Of a stretch of 64,000 bases of DNA, positions 21,081-36,000 are shown one piece after another. Below the pieces are notes generated by a model. That model did no database searches, had not been told where the DNA came from, and saw only the letters and a list, made by a program, of their open reading frames with translations. Both the position numbers and the translations under genes were made by a program. Source of the stretch: Lethocerus indicus (Eukaryota; Arthropoda; Insecta; Hemiptera; Belostomatidae); contig JACDQD010000004.1 in the NCBI GenBank assembly GCA_019843655.1, positions 29,027,872-29,091,871 of the forward strand. The letters run 5' to 3'. The stretch's first letter is position 1. Every line of letters begins with the position of its first letter.

Positions 21081-24000
21081 CTGAAGACAAAAACAAGGTT
21101 ACAGATTTACGTACATACTTAAAGTACCGTCGCCTTACTTTCTGTATACGTAAAATTATGCGTCTCACTTGGGCGGATTTAATGACCAGAGTGAACAGGA
21201 CCAGGATGGTGATGCTGGCCACGGACGCAATGACGGTGACGGTGACCTTTGGCGGTGGATATTCGAAGGACTTGACAAAACGCAGGGCCTCGTTTGATCC
21301 GACCTGTACCGGAATCTCGTTGGACGTTACGCTCCTCGTGTCCGCCAGCTTTTCATCTGCCCGGTGAAATAAATTAATTATTGGTACATTAGTGAAATTA
21401 ATTCGGATAAATGTAAACTTAGGTTTATAATATTCTGAGACTCGTCGTAGAATGATGGGGCCCCGAGAGTCTTTTACGTTGTCCGTAATATAAAGTTTAA
21501 TTTTGTTTAAGTAATAAAACAGAACATAGGATTTCTAGTGAATAGTCATTAACTAACGAATGGACAGATTTTAAAAGCTCCCATATTTTAGTTTATTCTA
21601 AAATCGTTTTAGTTTAACTACGAGATTTAAATGTGTTTTACTATCAATGATGTCGACGGATGTCAAACAAATGTTCGATTACCGCCGGTTCAATTCATAA
21701 ATTGAACGAGTTAATTGAATCTTTGGGATACTAATAACAACGCATTCCAGTAGAAACGGTCTTGGGAAAGGGATAAGGTGCATTTCACCGAATACAGAGG
21801 AACTTATCTGAGCTTCAAAGGTAGCGTCTTGTATAAGCGTTGTGGCCCCAGTTCAGGAATCCGATATACGCCAGAGACTAAGGGATGAAACCGAGTACAT
21901 TAGAGACCGAGTGTAAATAGCTGGATCAAGTCTCACAAGGGGTTGGCCCTCTCAGCGGTGGCCTACATGGATGATTACTTGAGTGCTTGTGATGGGCCAG
22001 TGTTTGTGGCCGGTATACTGTGTCCCACCCAGCGTTCGTCGCGCACAATAAAAACGCTCGCAGATGACATTATACGGTGGAAATAAATATTCAATAGAAA
22101 TATACATTGTACACGATAAATTATCATGTTGCTGATTGCCTACATCCAGGCCGCATAACTCCGATAAAGGAGAATATAATGAAAGGAGTATTTTCTTCAA
22201 TGTTACCTCTGTATTACGATTCATCTGTCGATTTTAAAAGTCTTTTTTAAAGAATGCTAAGTTCCGGAGACCGAACTGTACAATTTACCCGATTATAATT
22301 TTACAATCAATTTGAACATAAATGAATTTTAAAAAAACCAATGTCGCGAAATAACTTAATTCTAAAAGTACTAAACTAGTTCGAGTGAGAGTAATAATGA
22401 ATTATTAAAACCCAACAACAAACATTTTTCAAAATTGCACCATCAGTTGAATAATTTCGCGCTGATTTCAATTTCTGACAAAAAAAAAGAGGAGGAGAAT
22501 ATTTTTCACTCATTTTAATATCCGAGTAACTGGAAGGAACAGGACTGTCAGCAGTCGTCGTTAACTGAACCGGAAAATTGTTCTGATTCGTATTAGAATT
22601 CTGAATTTAATTTCAGTGCCCCCCAAATCGAATTATCACTCGGGAATTATTCCGGAGCCTGCTCATTAGGGGCACGGCGCTGCGGGATAAATTGAACGAT
22701 TTATTATTATATTTTTTCTTTTTGGGCTGCAGTCCTTTTCACGAAGCGCACCTCTTACTCCGAAAACAATAGATTATTGGATTTTGAATTCATGAAATTG
22801 TCCCCCCCCCCCTACTTATCCGCTCCCAATATAAAGTTGGTATGAACTTATATTTACAAGCGATTCCTTCACAAGTAGAGCTGTTCGAGACCCAATTTTA
22901 TTCTTACAGGGAAAATCATATTTATTCTTTCCAATTTCGAAAATTCATGTACAAATGTATGTAAATAAAATGTAGTGTGGCCCACTAACATTTTACCACA
23001 CTTATACACAGTCACCATGTTTTAATAGTAAGGAATATCGTATTATAATACGAAAACGAATTGATTAGATTTATGCAATTCTTAAATTATATAAATATTA
23101 TAAGCGAAAGTTGGAATTACGTACCGATTTCATTGCAGTCGAGGCACTGTGTCTGGTTGGCGATATCTGGAAGGGAGGAGCACTGACCATTGTAGAGCAG
23201 CAGTTGGGCCGAGCATGAGGTACAGTCTGTTGAAGAGGGGCCCGAACATGTTGTACAGCTGATGTGACAGGGCAAGCAGAGCCCCGTTGTACCTCGGTCC
23301 GGGTACCTACCCGGTGCGCACCGCGTACACCCGTACGGCCCGCCGCCTAACAGAGCGAAAGTTCCAATTAAATGGCGGCCCCTAGTCAATTAGGTACCGT
23401 ACCGTTACAATCCTCCAAATAAACGCTCTCCAATATAGACAGTTATAAGGAGAATTTCTAAAGCGCCCTATTAGGTTCATTTTACAGCCGAAAATTCGGC
23501 AATAAATACAATACGCGTACTGTATAAACTGATAAATAAAAAACTTATGATTCTGTTCATGTTGCCCAACATAGGTTTGAAATAAATTCACCTGTCCGCG
23601 AACCGGTTTCGGCTTGACACCTTCTTCAGTAGGAGGCACCTTACTATTGTTTTTTTTTCATTTATTGGTATAGTCACAACTACAATTTTTTTTAGATTGT
23701 ATCTAGTGACTGTGCTCTAACTTTGCACTCACTCACTGAACTCTCGAAGGAGAAGCCACCCAATGAAGGTACTCCCGCTCCTGCCCTTACTCGGGTCGTA
23801 ATCGGCCATCTCCGCTTTAGGCGACGCAGGGATTTTCGGGAAGGTGAAGCGAGGAAAGTTGGCGAATTAAGGGATTGGAACGAAGGGATAATTTGGAACG
23901 GAAGGATTTATACCGGGAAGCTGCTAATTCTCGAACGAATGGAGAAAACTCTTTTTGTTTTAATCGAAATCCCAATTGGACGTAGGAACCGTGGACTGTG

Positions 24001-27000
24001 GCAGTGTTAGGACGACGGTGAGAGATTCTTAAACCTGACCGGTTTAAATCAGAATTGACAGGCGGGGAGACGTGAGTATTGGGCACGTCACACCTAGAAT
24101 TGAATGTTCAGCAGTTGCCCTCTCGGCGGCACTTACTTTGGCACGTGTCGCAGAAGTGGTGGCACTTTCGGCACCTGGCTAACGGACGACTGTGATTGCG
24201 GTGAACGACGGCCTCGTTCGTGTTGGGGCGGTACATTTTGGGCGGGCAGCGGGGGCGGCACTGGCCCGACTGGGGGTGGAGCGTGAGGTCGGAGCCGCAG
24301 GTGACGCACTCGTCCCTGCCGCCCCCGTAACAACTAGTGCAGCCGAACCAACAACGTCTGCAAACACCGTCCTCGCTGAAGTAGCTGGAAACAGAGGCGA
24401 ACTGTCAAATTTCCGGCAGGAAGAAATAATTTCTGAACGAGCCAACTTCATTACCCTAACCGTTTGACTGCTACGCGGCGCAAAAGCGCTGCGATCGTTT
24501 GTCTTGGAAAACTCGACAATCCAATTTTTTTTCATAAAAAGAAAAAATACATGGGTGGTGTGGACGAGTGCGACAAAATTTTATACGCGTATTTAGACGA
24601 GCGAAGAACCCTAAAATATTGGAAAAAATTCGACATATCTGGAAGAATGGTGCTGAACTCTAAAATGTTTATGTTTCCAACACTACCGAAAAAAATGACC
24701 CGGCTCAAATTCGCATCGAAAATTAGTGGATGAATCATAAAAATAGCGTGCCAACACAACCATTTTCATTTGCGCTTGAAAAATTACCGGGACGCAACAG
24801 AAGGAGTGGGATCAAACTATCCCGCCTTATTTGCGCTCGCTGTAAGAAAGGCCTTCACGCTATTTGTGCGGCCAAACATATTTGATATACATAAATTTTT
24901 TATGTAAGAGTCAGTGATCTTCCCCTAATCAAAATGATCCTTTACGCGCTGATCATAAGAGAAGATCAATAAACTTTAAGTTATTTTTTTATAAATTTTA
25001 ATTTTCAAAAAAAACAAACAAGTTTATGTTTATTTTTTCTTATTCGCTATCAAAATCAACATTTTTTCTTTATAACACAAAAGGAATTATTAAAATTGAT
25101 ATTTGTCTAAATGAGAGTTGTATTTGACGGGCATTCTTGCAAAAATTGCTTAGCACTAAAACGGTTAAAAAGTAAATCATATTTTCATTCAATTTAACCA
25201 TTCCCCCGAAAATTATCGTCTAATAATTGCGCTTCTAAGTTGTATCACGCAGAAATTTTATAATAAAAATTTAAATACCTGGGATCGCAGGCAGGTTGGC
25301 ACCGAGTCCCCTGCAGGTGAAAACCCGTTGGACAACTCGTCGAATTGTCTTGCAGCTCGTTTGTCTGCGCGTTTAGACAGTGCTCGATTTCGGGACCGGT
25401 GCAGACCGTGCAGGAATCGTGGCATTTAACACACCTGGAGATAAAAATAATGCCGAATTACGTTAAATTCAATTTTCCATCATTTTCTTTTTTTTAACTG
25501 TTTTATTTTTGCACAATCAACCTATACAGTTATGGGTGCAATTGATACATGTGTTTATTTCGGCGCGTTAGTCACGACAAAGAAACCACCCAATGATGGC
25601 GCTTTGACATGTTTTAAAATGTGAGGTGATCTCTGGGCCAGTGGCGTTTAAGCCGTCGGGTGGGGATAGTGGATGGGTAGAAGAAGAAAGGGACTGAACG
25701 AGTGGGTTTGGATGTGGAGAGAGGCGGGAGTGGAATTTAAGGAAGCGTGATTTTGCGACTTCGTCGACTGTCGGTATGTTGAGGTCATTATGGATTGTTC
25801 GGTTAGAAACATACCGGGGAGCATTAAGGATGGTACGAAGGACTTTTGATTGGAATCTCTGGATGCGGGCGATGTTTGATTTCTTAGCGGAACCCCATAG
25901 CTCTATTCCGTAAGTCCATGTCGGTTTTAAAATGGTTTTGTAAATTGTAAGTTTGTTGTCTACTGTCAGTTTTGATGTCTTTTTCAATAGAGGTCTCCAG
26001 TCCAAATTTGCGGTTAAGGTCTGTTCTTTTGAGACGCGTATGGGGCCATAATTTTCTATTTAAATGAACCGAATATATATGTATGTATTCGGTACGGTCG
26101 TTAGAGTCGTGAACTATTGACGGCATCAGTTTATGCAGCCTCCGAAGTGGAATTACCTCTGGAGTGTGTATTTAAATGTGCCCTCGGGACAAGTTGGCAG
26201 GCAGGTGGAGTTGAAGAGGAAGAGGTGGGGCTCGCATGTGGAACAACGATCGGGGCCATTGCTGCATGTGGCGCAGTTGTCCGGGCAGCTTATACACGTT
26301 CTTGTATGGATATCTGTTGGACAGAATATATATAAAATATGTCAAATCAAATGTAGTCTAAAAATAGTAGCGATTAAATAATAGTGAATACATAGAATAA
26401 AGGTATGATTGATTTTCTGATGATAAATGGACAACAAAGGTATTGATAAGTGTGAGCACCATCACCCATTAATAGTTTACGTTTTTTTGGAATTATAAAT
26501 AATGCGATAAATCGGCTAAATTATTTTAGTAAATCTGATTAAATTGAATAAATCAGTTTTTCATTCTGATTTCAGACAATAAAAAGACACTCTAATCCTA
26601 CATACTAATGGCCACGACCCTTATTGATTACTATAATAAATATTGATAACGTTAAAATAAAGTGTCTATGACATCGTATAAAGCCTAATGCATTAAAAAC
26701 CATACGAACAGTGTCTATAAGAGAACTTCATTACGTTAAAAGGTATTTCAACGATAATTCAATAATCTCCGATAATCATTCCGTAATATGTGATGGCGAA
26801 ATTTTAAAAATCAAATCGAAGAGCCCATTCCTAAATTAGGAAATGAATTCCTCCCACTGCTGTTAGAACTCTTTTGAGCGATTAGAGTGGACAACGGCCG
26901 CAGAGCAATTTGGTTAATGCCGTTTCCATTTTGTAATCAGCTAATGTAGACTAATGACAAGCATAAAAATCTTGTTGTGTTTGAAAACACCCGAATTGGG

Positions 27001-30000
27001 GACACTATGTAACACTGCTTGTTATGTTATTTTGGTTTATGTTCTCTGGTCTCTATGGGATATGACAGATTGAGTATGAGGAAAATACACCGGACATTTA
27101 CTCACCTTTCAGCTCATTACTATAATTCAATAGTGTTTAGAACATGTAGATATTCGGTCATATTTTAAACTATTATATATATATTTGTTAATTTTATTAG
27201 TTTTCCTACTAAACTGTACCAGGGTAATTGAATCGAAAAAAAATACACATAAATTTCTACATCGTCTACATATGTACTTACGTTTTAGCAAATATGATGT
27301 AATTATATTAATACAATGAACTCAAAGTGGGACCGTATTTTATTTTACATTTCTGGTTTACTAAAGTATATCCTACATATTAAATTATGTTATTTTTCCC
27401 TTTATGATCCAACACTTATAAGTTCACTAAATGTGCTCTGCAATATGTATAATTAAACTTTCTACAAGTTGTTGGGACATAAAAAAAAAGTTCCCTATTT
27501 TCTTACGCTCAGAACTGGAAATAAGCGAAACTGCCCTTATTGGGAGCAGAAGTTTCTCTTGCGATCTGCATGAGAAATGACAGTAAAACTTTGCGACCCC
27601 ATCGGGCGTGGATATTTCATTTGATGAAATACCAGGCGGAATAAAGTCACAAACGAGATGTCGCAAACTTTCAATCATTATTCTATATCGCTGTAGGAAA
27701 TAATTGAATCCAGAGCAAAATAAATTTAAATTGATTAAAATACACGCGTACTACCTGCGACTGTATTCAACTTGCATTTGCTAATGAATAATTATAATAT
27801 TATCTCTGTTCGGGCTTTGTTCAGTATTCGTTTGTTTCACATACTACTATAGTCGCTGTTATTTTGTTCATAATACCTAGTTCTGAGCCAGTATTGTACT
27901 ACTAATTCCACTTTCAATGAAGCATTATATCACCACTATCCTACTATCGGAATAGTGCAGAAAATGGGGTATATAAATATATAGTTACTTGTATTATTAC
28001 CTTAATATACTGCTACATTTGATTTCTGATTGCCAATTTGTTGGTATAAAATAAAATCGGATATTGAAGCGATGTATCGTAGTGCTCTTTTGCATAATGA
28101 AAAAAGTTCGCCCTTTAAAATTGCCTACTAAAAAATGTTGAGAAACAAATACATTTTACTTACAAATGACTTTCAATGTTATATTAACACATATTAATCA
28201 ATGCATGTTCATTAGTGTTGGCAAACAATGTTTGCCGAAAGACACTAATATAATCGGCCGCGCCCCATCATTGTCATTAGTCAGTCCATTGTCACTTACT
28301 GAGTAATTAGTCGGAGTTACAGCTGGTGACTAATGTTGGCTGGCGGAACTAATAGCCCGAACTGAATGATGGCGCGGCTATCGATGTCGGAAAGTGCAAG
28401 GGAGCGCGCCGCGATATCGCCTTCGGACCACCAAATGCACGCTTTACCAATCGAGTGTCGTAAACCGGTGGCGACAGAAACAGGTGCTTTTTATACTGAT
28501 TGTTGACGATAGATTCATATGTTCACGGGAGCAATAGGAGAAAGCTCCGATTCATTAAACGGTAATAATTTGGGACGAATTTAGTACAGCGGGTAAAGAC
28601 CCCGGAAAATACTTTGACGATAGTTGGTGACTTCCAACAAACCTCGATGGTGCATATACTAACATGAGATTTAACGATATTTCTGCTTGATTATTTATTA
28701 AACAATTGATAACAACATTGAGACAGTCAGTATGTAAGGCTTGTTTTAAAAATGAACCGTGGGCATTTTATCGTATTAAAATTGGTGGCATAAATTAATT
28801 TTCACTTTCTCTTGGTTGTTAACGTCATGAAAAATTGAGTTTTTATTTTAATTCGCTGATATTCACGAATCGGCGTACCCGCTGTTACTTAGTCGGTGTC
28901 GTATACCTTCGTAATAGTTGTCGGGACAGTGACGGGCGCATATTGCCAGGTCGCTGACGTAGAAATAGCCGCGGCGGCATCTGAGGCAGTCGTCCAAAGC
29001 GGGCCCGACACAAGACAGGCAACTATCCGAACAAGGGAGGCATTCCTTTCTTGAACTATAGTAACCGCCCAGCTTCGGGCATTCTGAGACGCAACGCCTG
29101 AAATCAAATTATCGCCAAAATCTAAAACACCGCCACTCGGCCTGTACGTCCCGTGATGACGTCCCGAGACCGAAAATATTTTATTAATTCCACTTACGAT
29201 TGACTTACGACTGTTATTATATGGCCACGATTTTTTACCTGTTCAAACTATAATGTTTGCATTTAACACACTGATACGGTTTCGGGCCGTAGCATCCGTC
29301 CGCAGTGCACTCTTGGTGACAGCCGCTTTTTTGATGTTCCTGTCTGTTGCTGCTGTTTTGATTATCATTTCCCGTCTGAAATGAAGAATTTGAAATGGTC
29401 AAATGTGGTCTACAAATATAGTGTACGCTGTTTGTATAATAAATATAATGTGAGACAATATAGAATTCCTGAGATTTGTGGACAAAATTTATCTCACCTC
29501 GAGAAAGTTATTTTCATTCAGTGGATCCGGCGGTTTCTGTTTGAAGATCGGTCGAGATCTCAGCTTGATCGGATTTTCACCGGTTCCGAAGAACATCAGT
29601 TGCCATTTGTGCAACATTCCTGAACAAAAAGAGAGAGGATTGGGAAATTGAAAAATGAATTCTGTAGAAAAGTAGGGATACGTGGCGGTGGCCGTCGCAG
29701 CGGAAAGGGAACTGGAATGAAAACTTTTTTAAAAGGAAATATTTTACTTCCGACAAGATCAGTCGGAGGGCAATCTGAAAATCTGACACGAATCATGCTT
29801 TAAATGCGCTACTTTTTGGGGTGAAGTACTTCAATTAACCTGTGGAGGAGGAAAAGCTCATACCGGCTTTCCTATCCAATAAAAACGCGATTTCCGGGTA
29901 AAAGCGGCTCCGAGTCTACCCAAATTAAATGCTCTCGGCGTTGACTCCTTTTCCCGCTAAAAGCGGAATGGAAGATAATAAGATGACGAGATGCAGTTTA

Positions 30001-33000
30001 GCCATCGAGCTAAAAACAAACTACTACATAAAGAAACTAGTAAATATCTGTATAAACAGAGAGCGAATCAATTTTACTTCCTTTTAGTATACTGAAACAC
30101 TTTACATAATGTACGAACTCATCACTCTTCCTATTTAGTGTTTCCAGCCGACTATTTAGTTCGCTTACCCGTACACGGCTGGTTCGGTTGTTGGGGCTTT
30201 TCCCCAACGTCGGTAGAATTCCTCCGGTAATGCAGCGAGTGATATAAACCGCGAGGCGACTCTCAATCAATCATCCTTTCGGCTGTGTCACAAGTTCTGT
30301 TACTGTAACGTGAACGCGGCGTAGGACAGCGTAATATAAAAATGGGCGACTCTCCCGACAGTAACAGAGCATTGACACGCTTCGTCGGCAGCAATATGTA
30401 CAATGTGCAAAACGGAAACGGTCTAGTTTATGTGCGAACAGGTGAGCGGAGAGAGATGAACAGGAGTGATATTTCAAACCCTCGTGAACACCCAAACGAC
30501 CCTAAATAAAAGTAATTCATTTTATATACTCCAATGTTCCTAATGATTTAATGAAACATCGAAAATTTTTAACAGAAAATATGATTTTATCGTTAAAATG
30601 AATGCCAAATGAGCATTCGAGAAGGCGTTGCTTTAATAAAATTTTGCTGGTTCCGGTGGACCCCCTGCAGCTTCATTTCTACCATATTCCCAAAACTCGA
30701 CAAAATATGTGAAGATTAGATCTAACTCGACCCCTCTCGAGTCTCCCGTGGACCCATGGGGGTCCACTTGGACCACTTTGGGAATCAACGTTCTAAACTG
30801 TTCTTGGTAGACACAAAAGAAAATATTCGGAATTGAACTGTGGGGTTCGGCGAGACCGTTAAATATTAATAAAATTCAAGGCGTACAGTTGAAAGTATTG
30901 AGGAAACTAACCTACTGTATCTCCAACCTCACCCTACATCGCCGTATAAAAATACAGCAAACTCATTGTCAACTTATTGTCCAAACCAAATGTTCCTTAC
31001 ATTTCATTTTAAATCGAGTAAGCATTCACCTGGTTTTTCGGCTTTTTTGGAGCCGGCGTTGACAATACTCAGTGTCCACGTTCCTCGGGGGTCCTCGCCC
31101 CAGAAGTGGACCGACAGGAAGGGCCAGCCGTCGAAGTTGGACGAGAGTACGTCCCTGGGTCTCTGGAGGAGGAGGGTGGAGGGCGTGCCCTGGGGCGAGG
31201 TGAGGACCACCCTGAGGTTGCCCCGGGGCAGGAAGCTGAGCGTGACCTTGCACTGGACGTGTTCGAGGTAGCGCAAAGCGTCCCCGCTGCCCTCGCAACC
31301 GGTCACGTTCGTCGTCACGTTCAGTTCGCTCTGGTACGACGACTCGATGAACCTGACGAAATTTATTATTCACTTATTGGAAGGCTCGAGGCGCCTGAAG
31401 GCATATCTTTAACTGAAAACCTTAACGGTTATATAAAAAAAATCCTCTTGATTAATCGCGGTAACCGACCCGACCATTAATTCTTAGGCCGCTGAGAAAC
31501 GGGGTAACAATTAATTTAGGTTTTAAAGGATCTCGTTTCAAATGAAATTCTAGAACTTCCCTCTCCCCTATTAATCACATATACTGCAATCAGCGGGTTT
31601 TCATATTACATAAGTTCAACATAACCCGTGATAAATTACAACGGTAATTAACGCGCGGTTTAGTTACACATCTCTTGGAGGAAATTAGTATTCCTAATTA
31701 AAACTAATATATTTTAATATATTATTAATAGTTGTTTCCTTCTCATACATGATTCGTGTTAATAAAAAATCGTACTTTTCCTCGAGTATCTCCGGCGTTT
31801 TGCAGACCCTCTGCTGCGGCACGGTCGCCCACTGCTCGGCCAAAGTCACCATCTTCCCGCCGTCCATTAGTCCGAACCCGAACTTGTGGCTCACTGGAAG
31901 AAATTTGTTTCACAAAGCGGTCACGAGGGGAACTGTTCAATTTAGGGGGAAAATTACTCGTCTACGATCCGGGTTAATAAACGTGATCACCTTTCCTGTT
32001 CGCCCCGTTCGTCGTCCAACCGGTCTCCTTCTCCAGCGGGGCCGACTTGGCGGACAGAACGACGATGTGCTGGACGTCCCTCCAGGTGAGGCTGGGGTTG
32101 GCTTCCAGGGCGAGCGCCACCATACCGGCTGCCAGCGGTGCCGAGGCACTTGTACCTAACATTTGTGACGCCATAAGAACCGATAATATTGCATAATACT
32201 GAGAAAAGGGCAATGAAACAATACGTGCCGTAGTTGAGATTTATACTTGGAATACCTGACGGGTCAATAGGGGTAACACGGCGGTCGCCGGGGAGAGTAT
32301 TAAGGGACACCTGCGGGGCAACCCTTAGTACCGACCCCCTTCTATGTAAAGTGGCGTCGTGACAATATAAAAAGGCAGACCCTACACTCGACTAAAGCAA
32401 GATACGAATTGTATCCACAGCATATTTCGCAGTTATTATCTTCGATTTCCCAACAAAGAATTTGTAACTAATTTTATTAACTCAATTTTTTCGCGAATCG
32501 GGAAAGGACCCGCAATTGTTGGAATCAATTCAGACTACACTACCTTTAATAAATACCCTCTTTTATATAACATGTGTGAGGGTATACGTGTGTATTATAT
32601 AAGGAGGGTTAAAACTACTTAATCCTTAAGATATACCGGCAGTGTATACACACCCGTATGCTCTGTAGTGCACATGTGTTCGGGCCTCAGTCTCGGATCC
32701 ATGTCAACAGAGGCGACACTCTTATCTCGGCCCAAAGTCCCAGAACTGTAAGTTGTAGCTATCGTCGATGAACACTCCTCCAAATACCACGGCTTAAATC
32801 TGACGCAGAGAAAATCAAACAAAACTCGAGTTGATTTCAAGGCAAAATTATATTATAGTTAAATCATAGGGCGTATCCGATATTTAAATGCGCATTTACT
32901 TACTTAAAAACTAAGCCCTATTGAATATCTTTACTACATATTATATTTCCATTGACTGTTTGAATATTTTTTCTCACTTGTAATTAATGAAATGTTTGGA

Positions 33001-36000
33001 ATACCATGAAAATATAAATGTAATTTGTATTTACGATCGTTTCGGTGTTTTATTTCTACTTTCCGCCTCGAATAATTCCTTTTTTCATATTGGCTAGGTA
33101 AACGGCAATATTTTATTTATCTTTATTCGCATTTAATGCAATTTAAAAATAAACAAAACGGTAGAGGAGTCGGCCCATTGTAAATAACCGGGGGCCGCGG
33201 CTGTGTACCTTTCGCCGTGGCGGGTGAACGAGGGGGTCCATTAAAGGAAAAGTATTTAGGCTAATTCAGTGGGCCGAACATTTGACTCCGGTCTAAACTA
33301 GGTTTTGGTAGTGTGCGGGATTTATGCCTCTCTGTGGAGTACACTGGTTGGCGGGGAGGATTGAGGGAGGGAGGGAGAGAGAGAGAGAGAGAGGGAGGGA
33401 GTGAGGAGGGGGCGCCTGCCCTATTTAAGGGGCTGGTTCGCCCACCGTAAATTTGGTCAAATGGGCGGAGAAAGATGGTACGATAAGTGGGACCCCGCAT
33501 TACCCCCAATCCGATCAACGCTCCTGTCCCCTCATGACGTGGACCACTCCGTACCCGATTCTCCGCCGCCTGAAAGCGTCTATAAACATGTCCCGAGTCT
33601 GGAATTTTCGGCCGGCCGTTTCTCAAGAAATCATTATTATTTATTCATCCAATACCTCTCAGTGCCTCCCGACACTACACTACTATCGGACGTATCGAAA
33701 ATTCGTCCGGTCCTAGCTTGTTGCGGAACTGGAAAAACAGAAATTGGAACGTACCTATTCGGTTTATAACACGTCCTGAGCGAAAAACGTAGGGCGATAC
33801 AAAATTGCAAAGATATTGCAGAAGAATATTACAAAGGACGAAAAGGAATGGCAATCGCACAAAAATATAGTTTAAAGTTATTAACCGGTACAATACGGGA
33901 TTATTTGGGATAACAGTGTGCTATTTCCTAATTCCCCAATTCGGTTGCTTTATAGTAATAAAGCATAAATATTGCTTCATTGGCAACCGAGATACGGGGA
34001 GATTGAATCCTAATCTTTGACAAAACTGTTTATTGGTTGCCCTGTGAAACCATATAAACAAAAATTTCATAAAATTCATACATATGGCGTCACTTTTGTA
34101 TATAGACAATTCAGTCAGAATTTACCAAATCGCTCAGAACTCAGGTTAATGTTTCCAAAAGTAGGCAAGTCCCGATCTATAATTCCAGAACATATGCATT
34201 AGCTTGGTTAATTGTTAACTGATAATATTGACCAATAAGCCGATATTGTTAGGTTATTTCTGCATTTAAAATACTTACAAATTGTTATTATAACAACACA
34301 CATTATTATTATCAGTGTCATTATTATCGAGTATTAATATAACGCCAGAAGTAAGGCTAGAGAATGATAAATTACAAAGTAATAATTTAGCTTGATTGGA
34401 AATACACATGACTAGAATATAAATAGAGAGACTGAGAAAGACAAGTGAATAATACAGTGAATATGAATGCGGTTATTCACCCGGCTTGTGTTGCGCTCGA
34501 TATTGACAAAGTGTATATGCTATTGGTGTACCCGTCGCAGTTACACGAGTCTGTGTGTCGACCACCATTACCGCTTGCCCAAACAAATATTGATCCTTTA
34601 CCGCCGCGTCCCTGCAATAGTAACAACAAAAGTTAGTATAACAATTAATTAATTCAACGTTTACCGCGTATAGCCGCTTATGATAAACAACTTTTCAGAA
34701 TTGCTCGTATTTATTTTAATATCATTTTCCATTGCTCCGTAAATAAATCGCAGCGTTGATTATTAAAGAAGAGTAATTAATTTTACAATTTGTCCGCTAA
34801 TGTATTGGTTTTTATTCACTAATCTATTGGCAGAATTCAGAATGTGACGTTCAGAAGTGCAAACAGGGTACAGAGTGTTTGTTCAATACAATCTAATTAA
34901 AATAAGTAGCTAAATTTATTTAGAATGCAACGCTCTAGTCAACGATGTTATAAACCCCCGTTTACTGTTAAACGATACGTTTGTCGATTCATTGAAACTG
35001 GAAACATTAAAAATAACGATGTAATGATTTCGGACAATCACCAGATCAGATTTTCTGATGAAACGAGATTGTGGAAAACGTTTATTTCTATTTCACAACA
35101 ATTATTTGTTAAACACTAAAATGAAAGGCATTTTAATTTCACTTATTTTCTAATTCACGATAAATATGACATTAGTGGCTGATACAGTATAAAAATATAG
35201 GAACCAACGTTGTAATAATTAAATCTTTGATTTACTGATGAATTACACGATTGCTATTCATCAAATATTATTGTTTTATATTTAATGTTGAGGACATTAC
35301 GATATACTGATATATACTATGCTTAATAATTAGTAGACCAGTAATTTATTGTAATCTAAAGTAGAATCGGTACTTTTGGATAGAGGAATAAGACGGTGGC
35401 ATTAAATATAGAGCGCAGGCTGGATTAAACATTCCATCGATCCCAGAAGATATTATTTCATAAACATCTGAGGCCCCCATAGCTTTAGACGTAGCCGCAG
35501 ATGTTCCCAAATACAGACACAGTCGGCTTTCTCCCTTATTAAAATCCATTCCCCCGTTCCCCCGATCGGGTACCAAAATTACACGGGAATGATTTTCTTC
35601 GCGATCGCATCGTTATTTCGGGGAACCGAAAGGGTTTTTTTCTTATGGCCGCAAAATTCTTGAAAAAAAAAATTGATTTAATATCGCAAATGATACTCCA
35701 TCCATACCACATTGCGAACACAAGTTACAAAACTATTCAGCTACTCTTTTTGAAACCATTTTTCTTTCAGGTACCACTGAGGGCAAATTAGTTCAGGACA
35801 TTAAATAAGAATAACAATAATACGAAATACGGCCTTTATTACTCACTATCAGCAAATTTGATTGGATTTAATGCTTCACAATATTCCTATCAGAGACAAA
35901 GCAGATGCTCTGCGCTTGTCAACGCTGGTGGACATGACAGCATTGTGGTAAAATATTTCGAACCTCCCTCCGACACGCTACCGCCGGTATAAGCCCCTGA

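Noticed and set aside
31106..31480. Plus-strand ORF of 124 codons
   Set aside because: Shadow of the copy B P-domain exon on the other strand.
35346..35576. Minus-strand GNGG word considered as the furin oxyanion exon
   Set aside because: The context does not match (no VWAS before it); the real exon with [11 protein letters not shown] is at 34481-34611.
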